Positions 34,286 through 45,990 of a stretch of 64,000 nt of DNA are shown piece after piece (positions within the stretch are counted from its first letter, which is position 1; every line of letters begins with the position of its first letter). The position numbers and the translations under genes are program-made. Below the pieces are notes generated by a model, which searched no databases, was not told the origin of the DNA, and saw nothing but the letters and a program-made list of their open reading frames with translations. Location of the stretch: positions 22,663,385 through 22,727,384 of the forward strand of contig CM070594.1 in assembly GCA_036346395.1 (NCBI GenBank). The letters run 5' to 3'. Origin of the DNA: Hsuehochloa calcarea. Its lineage: Eukaryota; Streptophyta; Magnoliopsida; Poales; Poaceae.

Positions 34286-34930
34286 CCATAGGGATAAATT
34301 ACCCCTAACTCACTTCTCAAGGAGGCAAACCTAGTTGGGTCTAAAGGCTTGGTGAGAATAAAACCAAAAGACAAGAGAAGTGCCTAGTGGGTGACAAGCG
34401 CCTGAGGTACTCTTCCTATCTAGCCGACAACCCGCAATCAGAATAAGAAAAATCCCCGAATAGACAAGGATGAAGAACAGGAGTACCAAATACCATACAA
34501 AGAGGGTAGAGTGTAAATACCTGAATATGAGCTTAAAGGCTTGGCGATGGAAAGTTCTCGGAGATGCTTGAAACCTCGCGCACAGGCAGACAGTGAAGTG
34601 AATGTCTGATCTTGAGGCCGTCAGGTACAGAGGGAGCAGATCATCTCAAAAGTGATGAAATCATCACCCGTCGACCGCATGAAGGAGGTGAACCATCTTG
34701 AGTCTCCGGTCATATAACGTGAACAGCCGGAGTCGACAAAGCACGTGTCCTTCCTCTTTCCGCGGCAATCCTGAAAATCAAGGCACAGAAGAACGATGTG
34801 CCTCGATATGGGGTTAGTTAAACAAGACTTGGGAACCCAGTACTGAGACACACGTCTACGAGTAGTATGCAAACCAGAAGTGCTATCCTTGATTCTATTT
34901 GCATTCCTATCATGAGCAATGGTCACACGA
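34286..34930 (-). pseudogene. Protease joined directly to RNase H remnant, element B
   Basis: Minus-strand frame 34926-34621 holds the protease site VDSGCSRYMTGDSRWFTSF with its Asp, then DDFITFEMI, after which the reading passes into the RNase H start (equivalent of MIGSLLYLTAS in C). The rest, to 34286, is a decayed RNase H with the end block ...YGLV. Integrase and RT are missing. The junction at 34640-34646 is AGATGAT, present at both parent sites in element A. Confidence 0.82.
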
Positions 34931-35000
34931 ACATGAGAATTATCCTGTCTAGGAGCATGATGATAAGCATGTGAAACAAATCCTAAACCAGGTTTATTTT

Positions 35001-37067
35001 TTAAAAAAAATGACCATGTCTCATAAAAGCTCTAGGTTGAGTGGATGAAATACAAGCAAAATTTTTCTTATCATTTTTCAACCTACGGCAACAAAACTCA
35101 ATCAAATGACCACTCTTTTTGTAATAAGTGCAATGATACTTAATACCACTAGAAGAAGCACCTTTTGTTTGAACAGATGGTTGAGCAAAACCTGTAGATT
35201 TAAAAGAAGTTTTTGCAGGTTGGGTTTTGAATTCAACTAAGCTATTTTCCAAGACTTGAGTGACTTTTGGCTTTGAATTGTCTTGGAAAGAATTGTATCC
35301 TAATCCTTGCTTCTTATACGGAGTTTTAGACTTGTCCAGAATCATGTTTAATTGTCTCTTACCTTTAGAAAATTTTCTAATGTATCCTTAAGATAAGCAT
35401 TTTCTTTTTCAAAATTAACACATGAATCACAAGTTTTAGCCATATATTTCTTCTTATAAAGATCAACCTCAAGCTTAAGAGCTGGACATGAAGTGCGTGT
35501 AGTAGATTTAATACTGTCCTTAAGCTTGGTATATTTGACTCTAGCTGCTTCTAAGATATCTTTGATTTTAGATTCTCGTTCTAAGCATGAAGTGCAAGGG
35601 CTAGAATTAATCACATCAGAAGCAACCAACTTGCTAGACTCTAAGCATTTTTCACAAGGAGCAGATTTAATTTCAAATAGCTCGGCCCTGGCATTTTCAA
35701 GTTGTTGCAAAGCAATATTATGAGCAGATTGCAGTTTAGCCAATTCTGAGTGCATAACATGATAAGATAAACATTCATCAGGTTCAAGAGTCTTAACATT
35801 TGCAAGTTCTAATTTCAGTTTACTAATTTTTGACTCTAGTTTCTTATTTTTAGTCATGACAAATTCTAGCGCTTCATCTTGACTAAGCAGTTGCTCATAT
35901 ATAGAATCATATTTAGCAGAAATGATATCATAAGAGAGAGGTACCTCATCGTTGTCAATGTCGTCAGTGTCGGCCATGAAGCACCTGCCAGTGAAGTCCT
36001 TGGCCTTCCCCTTCTTTTTGTCTTGAGGGATCTCCTCCTCCTTGTCCTCCTCGCTTCCGGAGTCCACATCGCTCAAGAATTGATCCTCAACAGCGGCAAG
36101 AACCCGGTGAGCGGCCTTCACAAGCTTACTAGCCTCATGCCTTGATTTGTTGAATGGAGGCTTCTTCCAAGCTGGCTTTCCCTCCTTATGATTGCTCTTA
36201 CCTTTCAGCTTGGGGCAATTTGCCCGGATATGATTGAGCTCACCACACTTGTATCACCGAATCACCTCTCTTTTTGTTTCTCACATTATTGTAGGCCCGT
36301 GTGAATTTTTTAGCAAGGAGGGCTAACTCAACCTCAGGGATACTCTCAAGTTCTTCTTCGTGAATAGCAGATAAACAAGCAAATGAAAAACCAGAAAGAG
36401 ATTCAAGAGAACTATCACAAGCTCTTTTGAGAGGATCTGCTACCAATGCTATGTTGTCTTTCTTAGGATGATCAACTCTTTTAATTTCATGGATCTTGAG
36501 TTTGCTATAAAGCAACTCCAATGTAAGACTCGAAAGATCAACATTCTCCTCTATAGCAGTAGCTTTCATCTCCCACTCCTTAGTGTTGATTGCAGCCAAG
36601 AGATGGGTGGCATTTTCAGATTGAGAGTATTCAATATCAACAGCTTTCATATGATTAATCACTTTATTAAAGCGACTGAAAATATCATCGATGCTCTCTC
36701 CAGGACGCATCTCGAATTTGTTGTATTCGCGCTTGAAAACTGTTTAGCGCACTTTCTTGATTTGGGACGAACCCTCATGATAGGTTTCGAGGGTGTTCCA
36801 AATCTCGTGCGCAGTTGCAAGATTGCAAATCCGATCATATTCTTGTCTACCAAGTGCACCATATAAAAGGTTCTTGGCCTTGTTGTTGTTAGCCAAAAGA
36901 ATTGCAGAAGCAGGTGTTGCAACCTCGGGAATAATGAGCGGGGATCGAACAACGTCCCATATAGCTTGTCCCTCGCTCTCAAGGAATACTTGCATACGAT
37001 TCTTCCAATAGGCATAGTCGTGCCCATCGAAGATATGCGGTTTAATGGAGAACTTATCCATCACCAA
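35001..37067 (-). pseudogene. Gag of element B in four pieces
   Basis: Starts MVMDKFSIKPHIFDGHDYAY just inside the primer site. Pieces: 37067-36744 (N-terminus), 36710-36240 (UBN2-like part, starting at MRPGESIDDIFSRFNK), 36121-35348 (acidic and coiled-coil region with CEKC, CTSC, CDSC pairs) and 35345-35001 (second knuckle-like motif YHCTYYKKSGHLIEFC, where the second Cys has become Tyr). Stops or one-base shifts separate the pieces. The first CCHC knuckle, near 36190-36250, is split by a frameshift. Otherwise collinear with gag of A and C. Confidence 0.82.
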
Positions 37068-37106
37068 AGTTCAGTGACCGGTTAAGATCAAGAGTGAACT
37101 AACCGG

Positions 37107-37118
37107 GCACTGATACCA
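37107..37118 (-). promoter_or_regulatory. Primer-binding site of element B
   Basis: Minus-strand TGGTATCAGTGC, one mismatch to the initiator-Met tRNA complement, two bases from the LTR edge at 37121. Confidence 0.75.
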
Positions 37119-37120
37119 CT

Positions 37121-38940
37121 TGTTGGACTGAAAAGACGACTAGAGGGGGGGTGAATAGGAGCACGCTCACTTTTTCATAAATTATGAATTCAACACAAGT
37201 TCACTCCAATAGCTATGAGCAAGCTATGAAGATCAATATACCAGTACAGCGGAAGACTAGTATTGAATCCAATTTAACCCCCTAAGCAATACGACAAAAT
37301 CACCAAAGATTGAAACAATTTAATGCACTCGCGGTGTGACCTATGGCCTTGAGCAGTCGGACCGATTCACTGGCGGTCTGACCACTGTTATACTAGCGGT
37401 CGGACCGCTGACCAAATCGGTTGAACCGGTACCCTCGGGCGGTCGGACCGCTGGACTCCAGAACAGTAAGAACAGCCCGATGACGAAGTTGCAAATAGAT
37501 CTAACTTTTGATTCTCAACTCCAAACTTCACGAAACTTTGTATACACCTTCTCTATGATATTAAGGACCTATTCCAATCAACAATTATGATAATTCTTGG
37601 CTAGATCCTGATCAATTGCCGTTTGAGTAAGAGAAGGTCTAAAACCGGGTAAAAACGAAAACTTGATCCTAATACTTGCTCGTGGGTGATTGATGATCAA
37701 GATGATCCTAGATGGGTTCCCACATGTCACAGCAATCTTTACCATGTGAAGAAATCAATCAAAACTTCGCGGATCAATGAAAGCCCTAAAATCACGAAAT
37801 TGAAAGTAAGAACGAAAAGAGACTTATCTCAAGCAAACCTTGCATAGATTAAATTCGTGATTGATGCTGGATTACACCCACTCCATCAAGGATCAGTGGT
37901 CAATCCAAGATCACGAAAATCCAATCAAACCTTCAAGAACCCTAGCCTCCACGCCTAGCTCTCCCTAAACAAAATTAGGGTTTTCTAAAATAAAGAGGAT
38001 CAAAGGGTGGTGCAGCCACCACCCTCTCCTATTTATAGTGGAGGCTTAGACCTTCTAGAAGTTTGATCCTATTGGGCTCCCGTTAAGACCCACTAACAAA
38101 CGGGTCACACACGCATGCTTCGCAAAGCGCCGTCTTTAACCTATTGACCTAAACAGCTTCACCTAGCGCCATCTTGCGCCTCGGATTTGCTAATAGGTCA
38201 CCCTTGTCTATCTTGCATCACGCTTGAGTCATTGACCTCACCCGGCATCGTCGATCGTTCTGGACCTCAGCTCTCCAAGCCTAGTCCCGATCTTCCTCGC
38301 CGCTGACCGTCGTTAACCACCAAGCAACCTGCACAACCATTGACAAGCAAACACCAATTCGGGAATAAGTTCTTTACAACTTGACCCATGTTAGTCAAAA
38401 CATGCATCATGCAACACATATGTTATGAAACCCATGAACTTGACCTAACAAATCAACATCGCCACGAAGTTGGCCGACGTTCAAGTGATAAGCGGTCCGA
38501 CCGCCTCAGACCGGTCGGATCGCCAGTGCTCTACGGCCGGACCGCCAAAGAATAGGCGGTCCGACCGCCCAAAAGGACTTAGCCGAAATTCAAGCCCTGA
38601 AATTCCGAAACCTTTTGGAAATTTAAAACGAATAGAACTTTTGACTGGAGACTCCAAATATAATGAGACCAAGTGCATTAGAATCCCCTCACTTGCCTAC
38701 ACCCTCTATTTTTTTAGCCCAGCTCAATTTGACACCTTTTGGTCACGGCCGGTCCGACCGCCGCACATGGCCGGTCCGACCGATTTCGGACCGGTCGAAC
38801 CGCAATGCTATGGCCGATGGACCGCCCCTGTCCTGACAGTTCTAGACTTTATCGAAAACCCGTGAAACGACAAACCATAAGCGCCATTGCCAATTGTCAC
38901 ATCATCCTAAGATCTGGAGCATATCCCCATGATATCTACA
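37121..38940 (-). repeat. 5' LTR of element B
   Basis: Plus-strand ends TGTTGGACTGAAAAGACG and GATATCTACA, directly followed by duplication GAATC. TATA (minus) at 38030-38037. Palindrome clusters at 37330-37455, 38490-38570 and 38745-38825. It differs from the 3' LTR at many single positions, so B is clearly older than C. Confidence 0.9.
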
Positions 38941-39830
38941 GAATCACACCTCTACCTTGGCACACAGCCTAACCTACAACCTTAGTTATAAAGTCAAGAC
39001 TCCATAACCTACTAAGTTAGGCCCGTCCCATTAGACAAGTGGTTGCATGTACGTAAGGCCCAGTTCAATGGCGCACAAAGTTAAGTCCTTAATTGACCAA
39101 GGCAAGACTTCCAATTTCTAACTAATATCACACATACCAATATTCTCATGCACACAGCTTCCACCATATCATATAATATCCACCACTTGCCTTAGTCTAA
39201 ATCTTTTCTCACCATGTTGGTTAAGTACAACACATGCCATCAACGAGTAACAACACACAGTGCACACAATTTTATCACTTAGTCAAGTTTATATTTGCAA
39301 CTCACATGAAATGATGACTCATAGTATGGTAAGCAATCTACTCATCTATAACCAACCCACGTTGGTGCCATGATAATACCAACTAGTCATAAACCAACCT
39401 AGGGTGATAAAAGATTCTGGCATAACAATAGACAAGGTGAATATAACAAATTAGATTAATAACTAAACCCAAAAGCATTTAAATAAATACTTAAAGTAAA
39501 ATATAATAATTTAAATCAAAGTATTTTGAAAACTAGGTGCAATATGATCAAAGGTATAACTTTGCTTGGAATAGGTGTAGGTACTGGTCTTGATCTTGGT
39601 GCACTCCTTCAAAAGTCCCCGATGTGTTAACATCTACTTTTAAATGGAACAAATAAATAATAGTGATAAAACAAACTCTAAAAATTAAATAAAAATCTCA
39701 GATAAATAGAGCTCTAATTTATATGAAGTTAGAAATTTGAATGGGCTCAATCAGAGTTCAGATGAAGAAAATATGGCCTTTGGAAGATCAAAACCTAAAG
39801 AAATAACCTAAATTGGAATTACTGGAATTA
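38941..39830 (-). repeat. LTR-like fragment K, left copy
   Basis: Minus-strand relative of 41487-42530. Clear inverse matches: 38986-39110 with 42385-42515 (GGACCTTACTTTGTGCGC-like text), and 39330-39430 with 42111-42190 (CACCCTAGGTTG). AT-rich and non-coding. It looks like a gypsy-type LTR or spacer; I cannot name the family. The right end at about 39830 meets the E fragment. Confidence 0.6.
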
Positions 39831-41486
39831 TCTGAAAATCGGATAAGTCCCCGCTGGGTGGTCTGACCGGCCAGGGTGGCGGTCAAACCAGCCACAGGGC
39901 AGTCAGACCGGCCATTGAATGGCGGTCTGACCAGTTTTCATTTGTTTCATCGTCCCTTGTAGTGGCGATGTTTGTTTGTTGAGTCAAGTTCATGAGTTTC
40001 AGTGCATATATGTTCCATGATGCATGTTTTGACTAACGTGGGTCAAGTCGCGAAGAACTTGTTCCCGGAATCAATTTTTTGTCTATTGTTGTGCAGGTTG
40101 CTTGGATATCAACGACGATCAACGGCGAGGATGATCGGGACTAGGCTTGAGAGCTAAGGTTCAGAACGATCAATGGTGACGGGTGAAGTCATTGGATTCG
40201 AGCGTAGCGCAAAATGGACAAGGATGACCGAATGAGAAGTTCAGTGCGACAGGTTGTATCAAGCGGCGTGGGGGTCGGTGCAAGTGCCATGGTGGTTTCG
40301 GTGGGAGCCGGATGGGAAAGACTTGCCGACATGATGAGAGTCGTTGATCAACCTACACGTGGCGAAGCATGGAACTTCTTCATGAAGATTGGACTAAGTT
40401 TTCGGAGAAGGATCGAGAAGGGGTGTTTTGGTAATATCAATAAAATACCACCTTAATTGCTTTTGGCTAAACCGCGGCGCAAGACGACGCAAGGAGAAGT
40501 GATTTAGGTCAAGAGAATATGAAGATATCGTTTTAAAATACGTGCGTGAGTTTAACCCATTTGTGTGTGGGCTTAACAGGTGCCCAATAGGAACTCTTCT
40601 AGAAGGTTAGCCTCCACTATAAATATGTGAGGGTGCTGTAGCACCTCCTTAATCATTTTTGCTTATTTGGAAACCCTAGTTTTGTTTTTGAGATTAGGGA
40701 GTGGAGAGGTTAGGATTCTTGAAGAGGTGATTGATTGTGTGCTCATGTATTGAGTTTTGTCCTCCGTGTTGGAGTGGCTGTAAACCAGCAATCATCACAA
40801 ATCAATCTATGCAAGTTTCCTTGAGATTAGTCTCTTTTCGTTCTTGCTCTCTATTTTGTGATTTTGGGGCTTTCTTTGATTCTCAAGTTTTCTGTTGGTT
40901 TTTGCCCCTGATCTTGCTTTCTGTGACATGTGGAAACTCATCTAGGATCATCTTGATCATCTCTAACCCACGAGCAAGATTTTGGATCTAGTTTTCGTTT
41001 GACTCGGTTTTGAACCATCCTCCTCTCAAACGGAAAAAGGTCATAACTTTTCCAAGGATCTTCACGATTTTCGATTGGCATAGGTTCTTGATATCCTAGA
41101 GAAGGTGTGTGCCAAGTTTCATCAAGTTTGGAGTTGTAGATCAAAAGTTAGACCTATTTGCAACTTCATTTTTTGGGCAGATTTTACTGTTCATCAAGCT
41201 GGAGGTCTGATCGCCCATTTTAGAGGTCAGACCGCCCCATGTAAAAGTAGACCCACCAATCTGAGAGGTCAGACCGCCCAACTTATGATAGATTGAGTTT
41301 TTGTGGTTTTTGGTTGTTTTGCTTCAGGATTTTGATTGGATTCAATACAAGTCTTCCGCTATGCTTGTATATTGATATTCATAGCTCTCATAGCTATTGG
41401 AGTGAAAATCGTGTTGAACCTGATCTTTGTGAAAAAGAGATCGTGCTTCTATACACGCCCCCTCTAGTCGCCGTTTCGGTCCAACA
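39831..41486 (+). repeat. Truncated Sirevirus LTR fragment E
   Basis: Collinear with LTR A from about 5230 to its end: U3 palindrome cluster (39855-39930), GTGGGTCAAGT block, TATA at 40618-40625, U5 cluster (41200-41285), C-rich stretch and terminus TTTCGGTCCAACA at 41486. Palindrome cores are GGTCTGACC or GGTCAGACC, different from A, B and F. The left LTR end (TGTGGATATC) is missing and no target duplication is seen, so it is 5'-truncated. Confidence 0.8.
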
Positions 41487-43020
41487 CAACCTTATAATAT
41501 TGGGAGTAGTTAATACCTACTTGCTCATTTATCCACCTTGACTAGTCATACGTAGGGGCGAAAATAGATCAAGTACGAATCGAATAGTGGTGAAACCATA
41601 TTCGTATTTGTAATTTTTAAACGAATGCGAATATAAATTTGAATATTCTCAAATACGAATCGAATGTCATAACGAATATGAATGTGAATCGAATATCTAC
41701 TCAATTCGGTCGAATCCGACTTTCCTCATAACTTATGTAATGTGAAGATATTAGTGATGCTTTATCCTTGTACAATCACACTTAATTAGCCTAATCTATT
41801 TTTTCACCTAAAGGAACATGAATTCACATTCAATTAGAAAGAAAATCATCCAACTAATTAGGCACATTGAAATAAAATACTTATATTGCTTCATCGAATT
41901 CGAACATGAATACAAATAGTTCGGACAAATAGTTATTCGGATGGGAAAATTCCATACCATATTCGCACCCATACTTTTTATGCGAATTCGAATACAAATA
42001 CAAATAAGAGAGAAATTGCTGATTGGATGGAAAAATCTATACCATATTCATGTCCTATTGAATACAGTAGTCGAATAATACATATAATTTGTATCTGTTT
42101 TTCATCCCTAGTCATATGCCATGTATCATTTGTCACCCTAGGTTGTGCAATTACTAATTGGACATATGTATAGAATCAATCATGGGTTGGTGTAATTTTG
42201 CTTAACCATGTTTATAGTTGTGGAATCATGTTTTGGAATGAGATTCTTACACTTGACTAATGATATATGGAATTGTTTTACAATGTGAAGTGATATCAAT
42301 TGTTGATATATGGTACGTGTTAATGAATTTGGTGGATAGATATTTTCGACAGGGACGAATGGAGGTACTTTGTGCTTTGGTTTGGTTAGTCGCCTTGGTC
42401 ATTTAAGGACCTTACTTTGTGCGCTATTGAACTGAGCCACATCATACAAACCACATGTCTGGAATGGGACAGACCAAACTTAGTAAGTTACCGAGTCTTA
42501 GCATTGGCACCTCACATTGTAAATGTAGGTGTGCAGTCGCTTATTAAGGCTGTACCTGGGAACTAGAGGATGTGGTCACTTATTAGGGCTACATCATGGA
42601 CGGGCACCGTCCTCAAATCCAACGTTAGGCTTTGGGTAGTGACTCGCTTATTAGGGGTATGATTACGGTTTTATGCCTGGCGGGAGGGTTAATGTTTGGC
42701 CAGAGTTTTGGAAAGACTTTGTTATGATTAGCAAAGGTCAAGCTGATTATATCATGCGAGTACAGTTGTACACCTCTACAGGGATAAAACTATTCGAATA
42801 GCCGTGTCCGTAGTCATGGATACTCGAAAATTTTACGGAAGGGGTAGATTTGCAAAAAAAAATGTTGGGTAAGAAAGTGAATGTGATAAATGGGATAAGT
42901 TATGTGATAAATTGTCTACTTGATTATTTGTCTATTACTCTGTCCTAAATTATGATTTTCAATCTATTTATTGTATTTAAATGTAAAATTCGTTTTATGT
43001 AGGAAAAAACCCAACCAGGA
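41487..43020 (+). repeat. LTR-like fragment K, right copy
   Basis: Plus-strand counterpart of the left K copy, in opposite orientation. Contains a hAT element (41553-42110). 42520-42680 shows a repeated phrase (TCGCTTATTA / TCACTTATTA / CTCGCTTATTAGG) about 45-100 bp apart, then CTACAGGGATAAAACTATTC, text typical of grass gypsy LTRs. No ORF. Right limit approximate. Confidence 0.6.
41553..42110. mobile_element. Non-autonomous hAT element (558 bp)
   Basis: Terminal inverted repeats TAGGGGCGAAAA and, on the minus strand, TAGGGATGAAAA (10 of 12 matching). Flanking 8-bp duplication GTCATACG / GTCATATG (7 of 8), as for hAT insertion. The interior is AT-rich with many ATTCGNAT/ATTCGAAT-like phrases in both directions. 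No transposase. K sequence continues on both sides. Confidence 0.8.
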
Positions 43021-44544
43021 CAGCCACTCCTTTTGTAATAAGCCTCGCATCTATTTATACATATATTGCATTTCGTGCACAACTTGCCGATTACTCCATT
43101 TATTCATCCTTGCTATACACAATGTTGCTCGGTAGCTTAAGACATCATCAATATTGCATTGGTCAATGAAATCTATATCAAGGATCACGGAGAACTAGGT
43201 CATGTGACCCCAATCGATTGCGTGCGGGCATATGGATAGACTATATTTGAAGATGTACTTATTCCTTCCATTGTAGTTTATTTGAGTTATTTGCCTGCTA
43301 AGGCACTAATGGTAAGCTTTGACCTAGAAACATTTTGGTGCTTCATTTTGGTGTGAAAATATTCCAGCGGTTGCGACACTTTCATGTGGAAAGATCACTG
43401 TGAGATCCATCTGGTTGGGTTGCATTTCATGGAACAGGAGAAAAAAAGAAGAATGTTGTCTGAAATTGAGCAATACACAAGGAACAGATTCAATGGTTTA
43501 CCATGTGTTTTCACATTTAGCTGAAATTAACAAGTGGTTGGACCGGATTAATAAGTCAATCCTAAAATCAGCAGCTGCAGATGAGAAGTTTAAAACGGTT
43601 CTTGTTGCTTTTTTTAAATTGTTTGTAGGAATTCTCATTGCGAAGATTGGCAATTTTATAACCACCGGCCAATAAAACAAAATCACCATCAAATGAAGGG
43701 AATTTCGTTACACCATTGTTGCTAGGGCATTTGTAGTACCCTTTTCCTCTATTCTCCTAGCTCCCAGATACTGCCCAAATCATCTTCGCATCACATTTCG
43801 GGCATGGCACAAGCAATAGCCCCGCACTAGGCCCCGACGCTGATGACTCGAACTGCACTTTCTTCTTTTAAATTAACTGTCAATAGTTGCAAAATCGGTT
43901 TGTGACTTTTATTTCACATCAACTGTGTCATGCTAGACAATTCAAAAGAACATAGAATCAGGAAGGAGATGTCTACAATTAAATAAGAAATTAAATTTAC
44001 ATGCACCACAGAGAGAGGCACGTCGACTAGGGAGGGGCGGCACCGGGGGGGGGCGTATCGCAGACAGGGTCACATCGACTTGGGAGAGGCTCGGCGTAGG
44101 CGGTCAGTAACTTGGGAGAGGCTCGGCGCAGGGGGCAGCGCAAAGCTCGGAGGGGTGGGGGCCAGGCAGGGTGCGGCACCTAAACCCTACCATGAGGTCA
44201 GGGTTGGGAGGAATGCACGAGGATGAGGGGGGGGGGAGGTGGTTCGCAAAAGTGCAACAAGTGGGAGATAGGTGTTGGCTCGGTCAATCTCGGCAACGGA
44301 TTTCGGATTTGATAGCCCAACGGATTTCGGATTTGATGGCCCAACAATTTCAGAACATTTGAATGGGATGAAGGAATAAAATGGGCACGTTTTTCCCAGT
44401 AGACTTTTTTTTGTACACGTTCGTTCTGTGACATCGTAGTCTGATTAGTACGACTAGTCGACTACGTGTTTACTTCGAAGACTTGACTTCCCTGCTGATG
44501 ATGAAACCAATTTTCCAACGAGTACTGCGACTCTGATAGGTGTT
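43021..44544. other. Unassigned sequence, G-rich patch at 44000-44235
   Basis: 43400-43675 is an open plus-strand frame (91 codons) with no recognised domain or splice context. 44000-44235 is G-rich with two direct copies of a CTTGGGAGAGGCTCGGCG phrase about 35 bp apart and runs of eight or more G. 44290-44345 repeats CAACGGATTTCGGATTTGAT. No confident gene or transposon end. Confidence 0.35.
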
Positions 44545-44712
44545 GCCAAGTCTACCTGTCGTTATAAATTTTCTACTGACAGGTACTACGAGGTCGGCCA
44601 AGTCTACCTGTCGTGATAAATTTTCTACTGACAGGTACTACGAGGTCGGCCAAGTCTACCCTGTCGTGATACATTTCTACTGACAGGTAATACGAGGTCG
44701 GCTAAGTCTAGC
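44545..44712. repeat. 52-bp tandem repeat, about 3.2 copies
   Basis: Unit starts GCCAAGTCTACCTGTCGTGA and recurs at 44545, 44597, 44649 and (partial) 44701. Each full unit contains arms ACCTGTC and GACAGGT about 17 bases apart, able to fold into a small hairpin. Copies differ at only a few positions. Confidence 0.9.
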
Positions 44713-45343
44713 AACTCTGCTGTGATACACCAAAACTTGGAAACAGCAAGGTGCAAATTTATTTATTTATATTACGACAGAATTCGACTTTTTTTGTACA
44801 GTCATAGATATTGCGGAAAAGGTGTTTCATAAACAACGCTGTCCCACAATCGCTTTATACATGTACTAGTCGAGTGCGTGCCGTGCATCATAATGGATTT
44901 CAAATAAAATATAATATAAGTTATAAACTTATAAAACCAATATAAATAAGTTAATTATCTATACAAATGAAAGTTTCATACATAACTTACATTCAATCGA
45001 TAAGCTACATAAATTTTTATCACAAATCACAAACACATATAATATAATTATCTATAGAAGATTCTTTAAATAGGTTATACATGTGTGTATGAATTTATTT
45101 ATAAAAGATCGTACCAACTTTAGAAGGCTGGATAGTAAACTCACTATTACCATCAAATCATTTTGTTTAAATAGTAAAGATAAAGACACGGAGAAAACAT
45201 CGGGAAGAGGAAGATGCACTCCTGAACGCTGGATCTGCTACGGTGCTAGGACTCAAATTAAGATACGCCACCCTCACATCATGCTCTAGGACTAGACGCC
45301 TAGCGATCAACGAGTACGTATCTTAAAGCAAAGCAAAGCTCGA
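44713..45343. other. LEA gene 3' flank and AT-rich sequence
   Basis: AT-rich, with GTACTAGTCGAGTGCGTGCC at about 44865 resembling the ends of widespread grass interspersed repeats, though no partner end was found. 45180-45343 is the probable 3' UTR side of the LEA gene. No ORF of note. Confidence 0.35.
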
Positions 45344-45741
45344 TCAGTTGGCGGCCATGACCTGGCTCAACAACTTGGAGCGCAGCTCGGCCGCGTCAAC
45401 CTCCTTGGCGCCACCCGCCGGCCGGTAGTACCCTGTCACCGGATCGGGCACCCACGCGGTCTTCTCCTCCGCGGTGGCCACGTCATTCTTGGCCATTGCG
45501 CGCTTCGCCGCGGCGGCGGCCACCTTCTTCTCCTCGGCTCCCTTCACCAAGGCCGCGGCCACGGAGTACCCCCTCCTGCACCATCACATCACCGGAGGAT
45601 CATCAACACAAAGTTGCAAAAACAATACTAGAGTCTAGACAGATCAGCGATGATTTCGAGTGTAGATGCATCTCATATCATGGCAAAACTTGCTAACCTT
45701 TGTGCCAGGAGACTGGCGCAGCTTGATGCAACTCTCTCCAT
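45344..45741 (-). CDS. LEA_3 family protein (SAG21/LEA5 type), two exons
   Basis: Small late-embryogenesis-abundant protein of the LEA_3 family (PF03242); relatives such as Arabidopsis SAG21 go to mitochondria and rise under drought, ABA and oxidative stress. Exon 1 45741-45698 (44 bases), exon 2 45575-45344 (232 bases), intron with GT...CAG, 91 aa in frame. The N-terminus MERVASSCASLLAQRRGYSV is Arg/Ser-rich without acidic residues beyond Glu2, typical of a mitochondrial presequence, with the family RRGY site at the splice. An Ala/Lys-rich middle follows, then the signature WVPDPVTGYYRP at 56-67 and EVDAAELRSKLL near the end. Stop TGA at 45346-45344. Length fits the family (about 90-100 aa). 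Single gene, no sign of damage. Confidence 0.9.
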
Positions 45742-45748
45742 GGGATCA

Positions 45749-45880
45749 GAATCTCTCTCTCTCTCTCTCTCTAGCTAAGCTCTCTTGTCTCTCTCTGGAA
45801 GCTCTCTTGTGTGAGACGTGAGGAGAGAGAGAGTGCTGGGTGGCCTGCTATGTAGGCAGAGAGAGAGAGAGAGAGGGAGA
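45749..45880. repeat. CT/GA microsatellites in the LEA leader
   Basis: A (CT)n run at about 45751-45772, directly upstream of the start codon in the presumed 5' leader, and a (GA)n run at about 45858-45880. CT-rich leaders are common in grass genes; length may vary between accessions. Confidence 0.8.
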
Positions 45881-45990
45881 AAGAATTGAAGGAGCCAAAT
45901 GATGGCCACGGAATCAAGGAAGGCTGTTGGAACACCTCTCCAAGGGGCAAAGCGACGCGGCCATACATAGCGAATCACCAGAGGCTGTTC

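Larger units (their letters stand above)
20519..38940 (-). mobile_element. Ty1/copia Sirevirus-like element B, split by element C
   Basis: Complete at both ends: TG...CA LTRs at 20519-22328 and 37121-38940, flanked by the 5-bp duplication GAATC (20514-20518 and 38941-38945). Same family as element A. Element C plus its duplication accounts for 11.1 kb of the span; B itself is about 7.3 kb. Gag is mostly present with frameshifts. Integrase and RT are deleted, so B is non-autonomous. Confidence 0.92.

Noticed and set aside
20730..38825. Regularly repeated palindromes as a CRISPR array
   Set aside because: Repeats are 10-11 bp, irregularly spaced, lie in LTRs of a plant genome, and there are no cas genes.
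43400..43675. 91-codon plus-strand ORF that might be an exon
   Set aside because: No recognised domain, no matching exon nearby, and the antisense frame is equally open.
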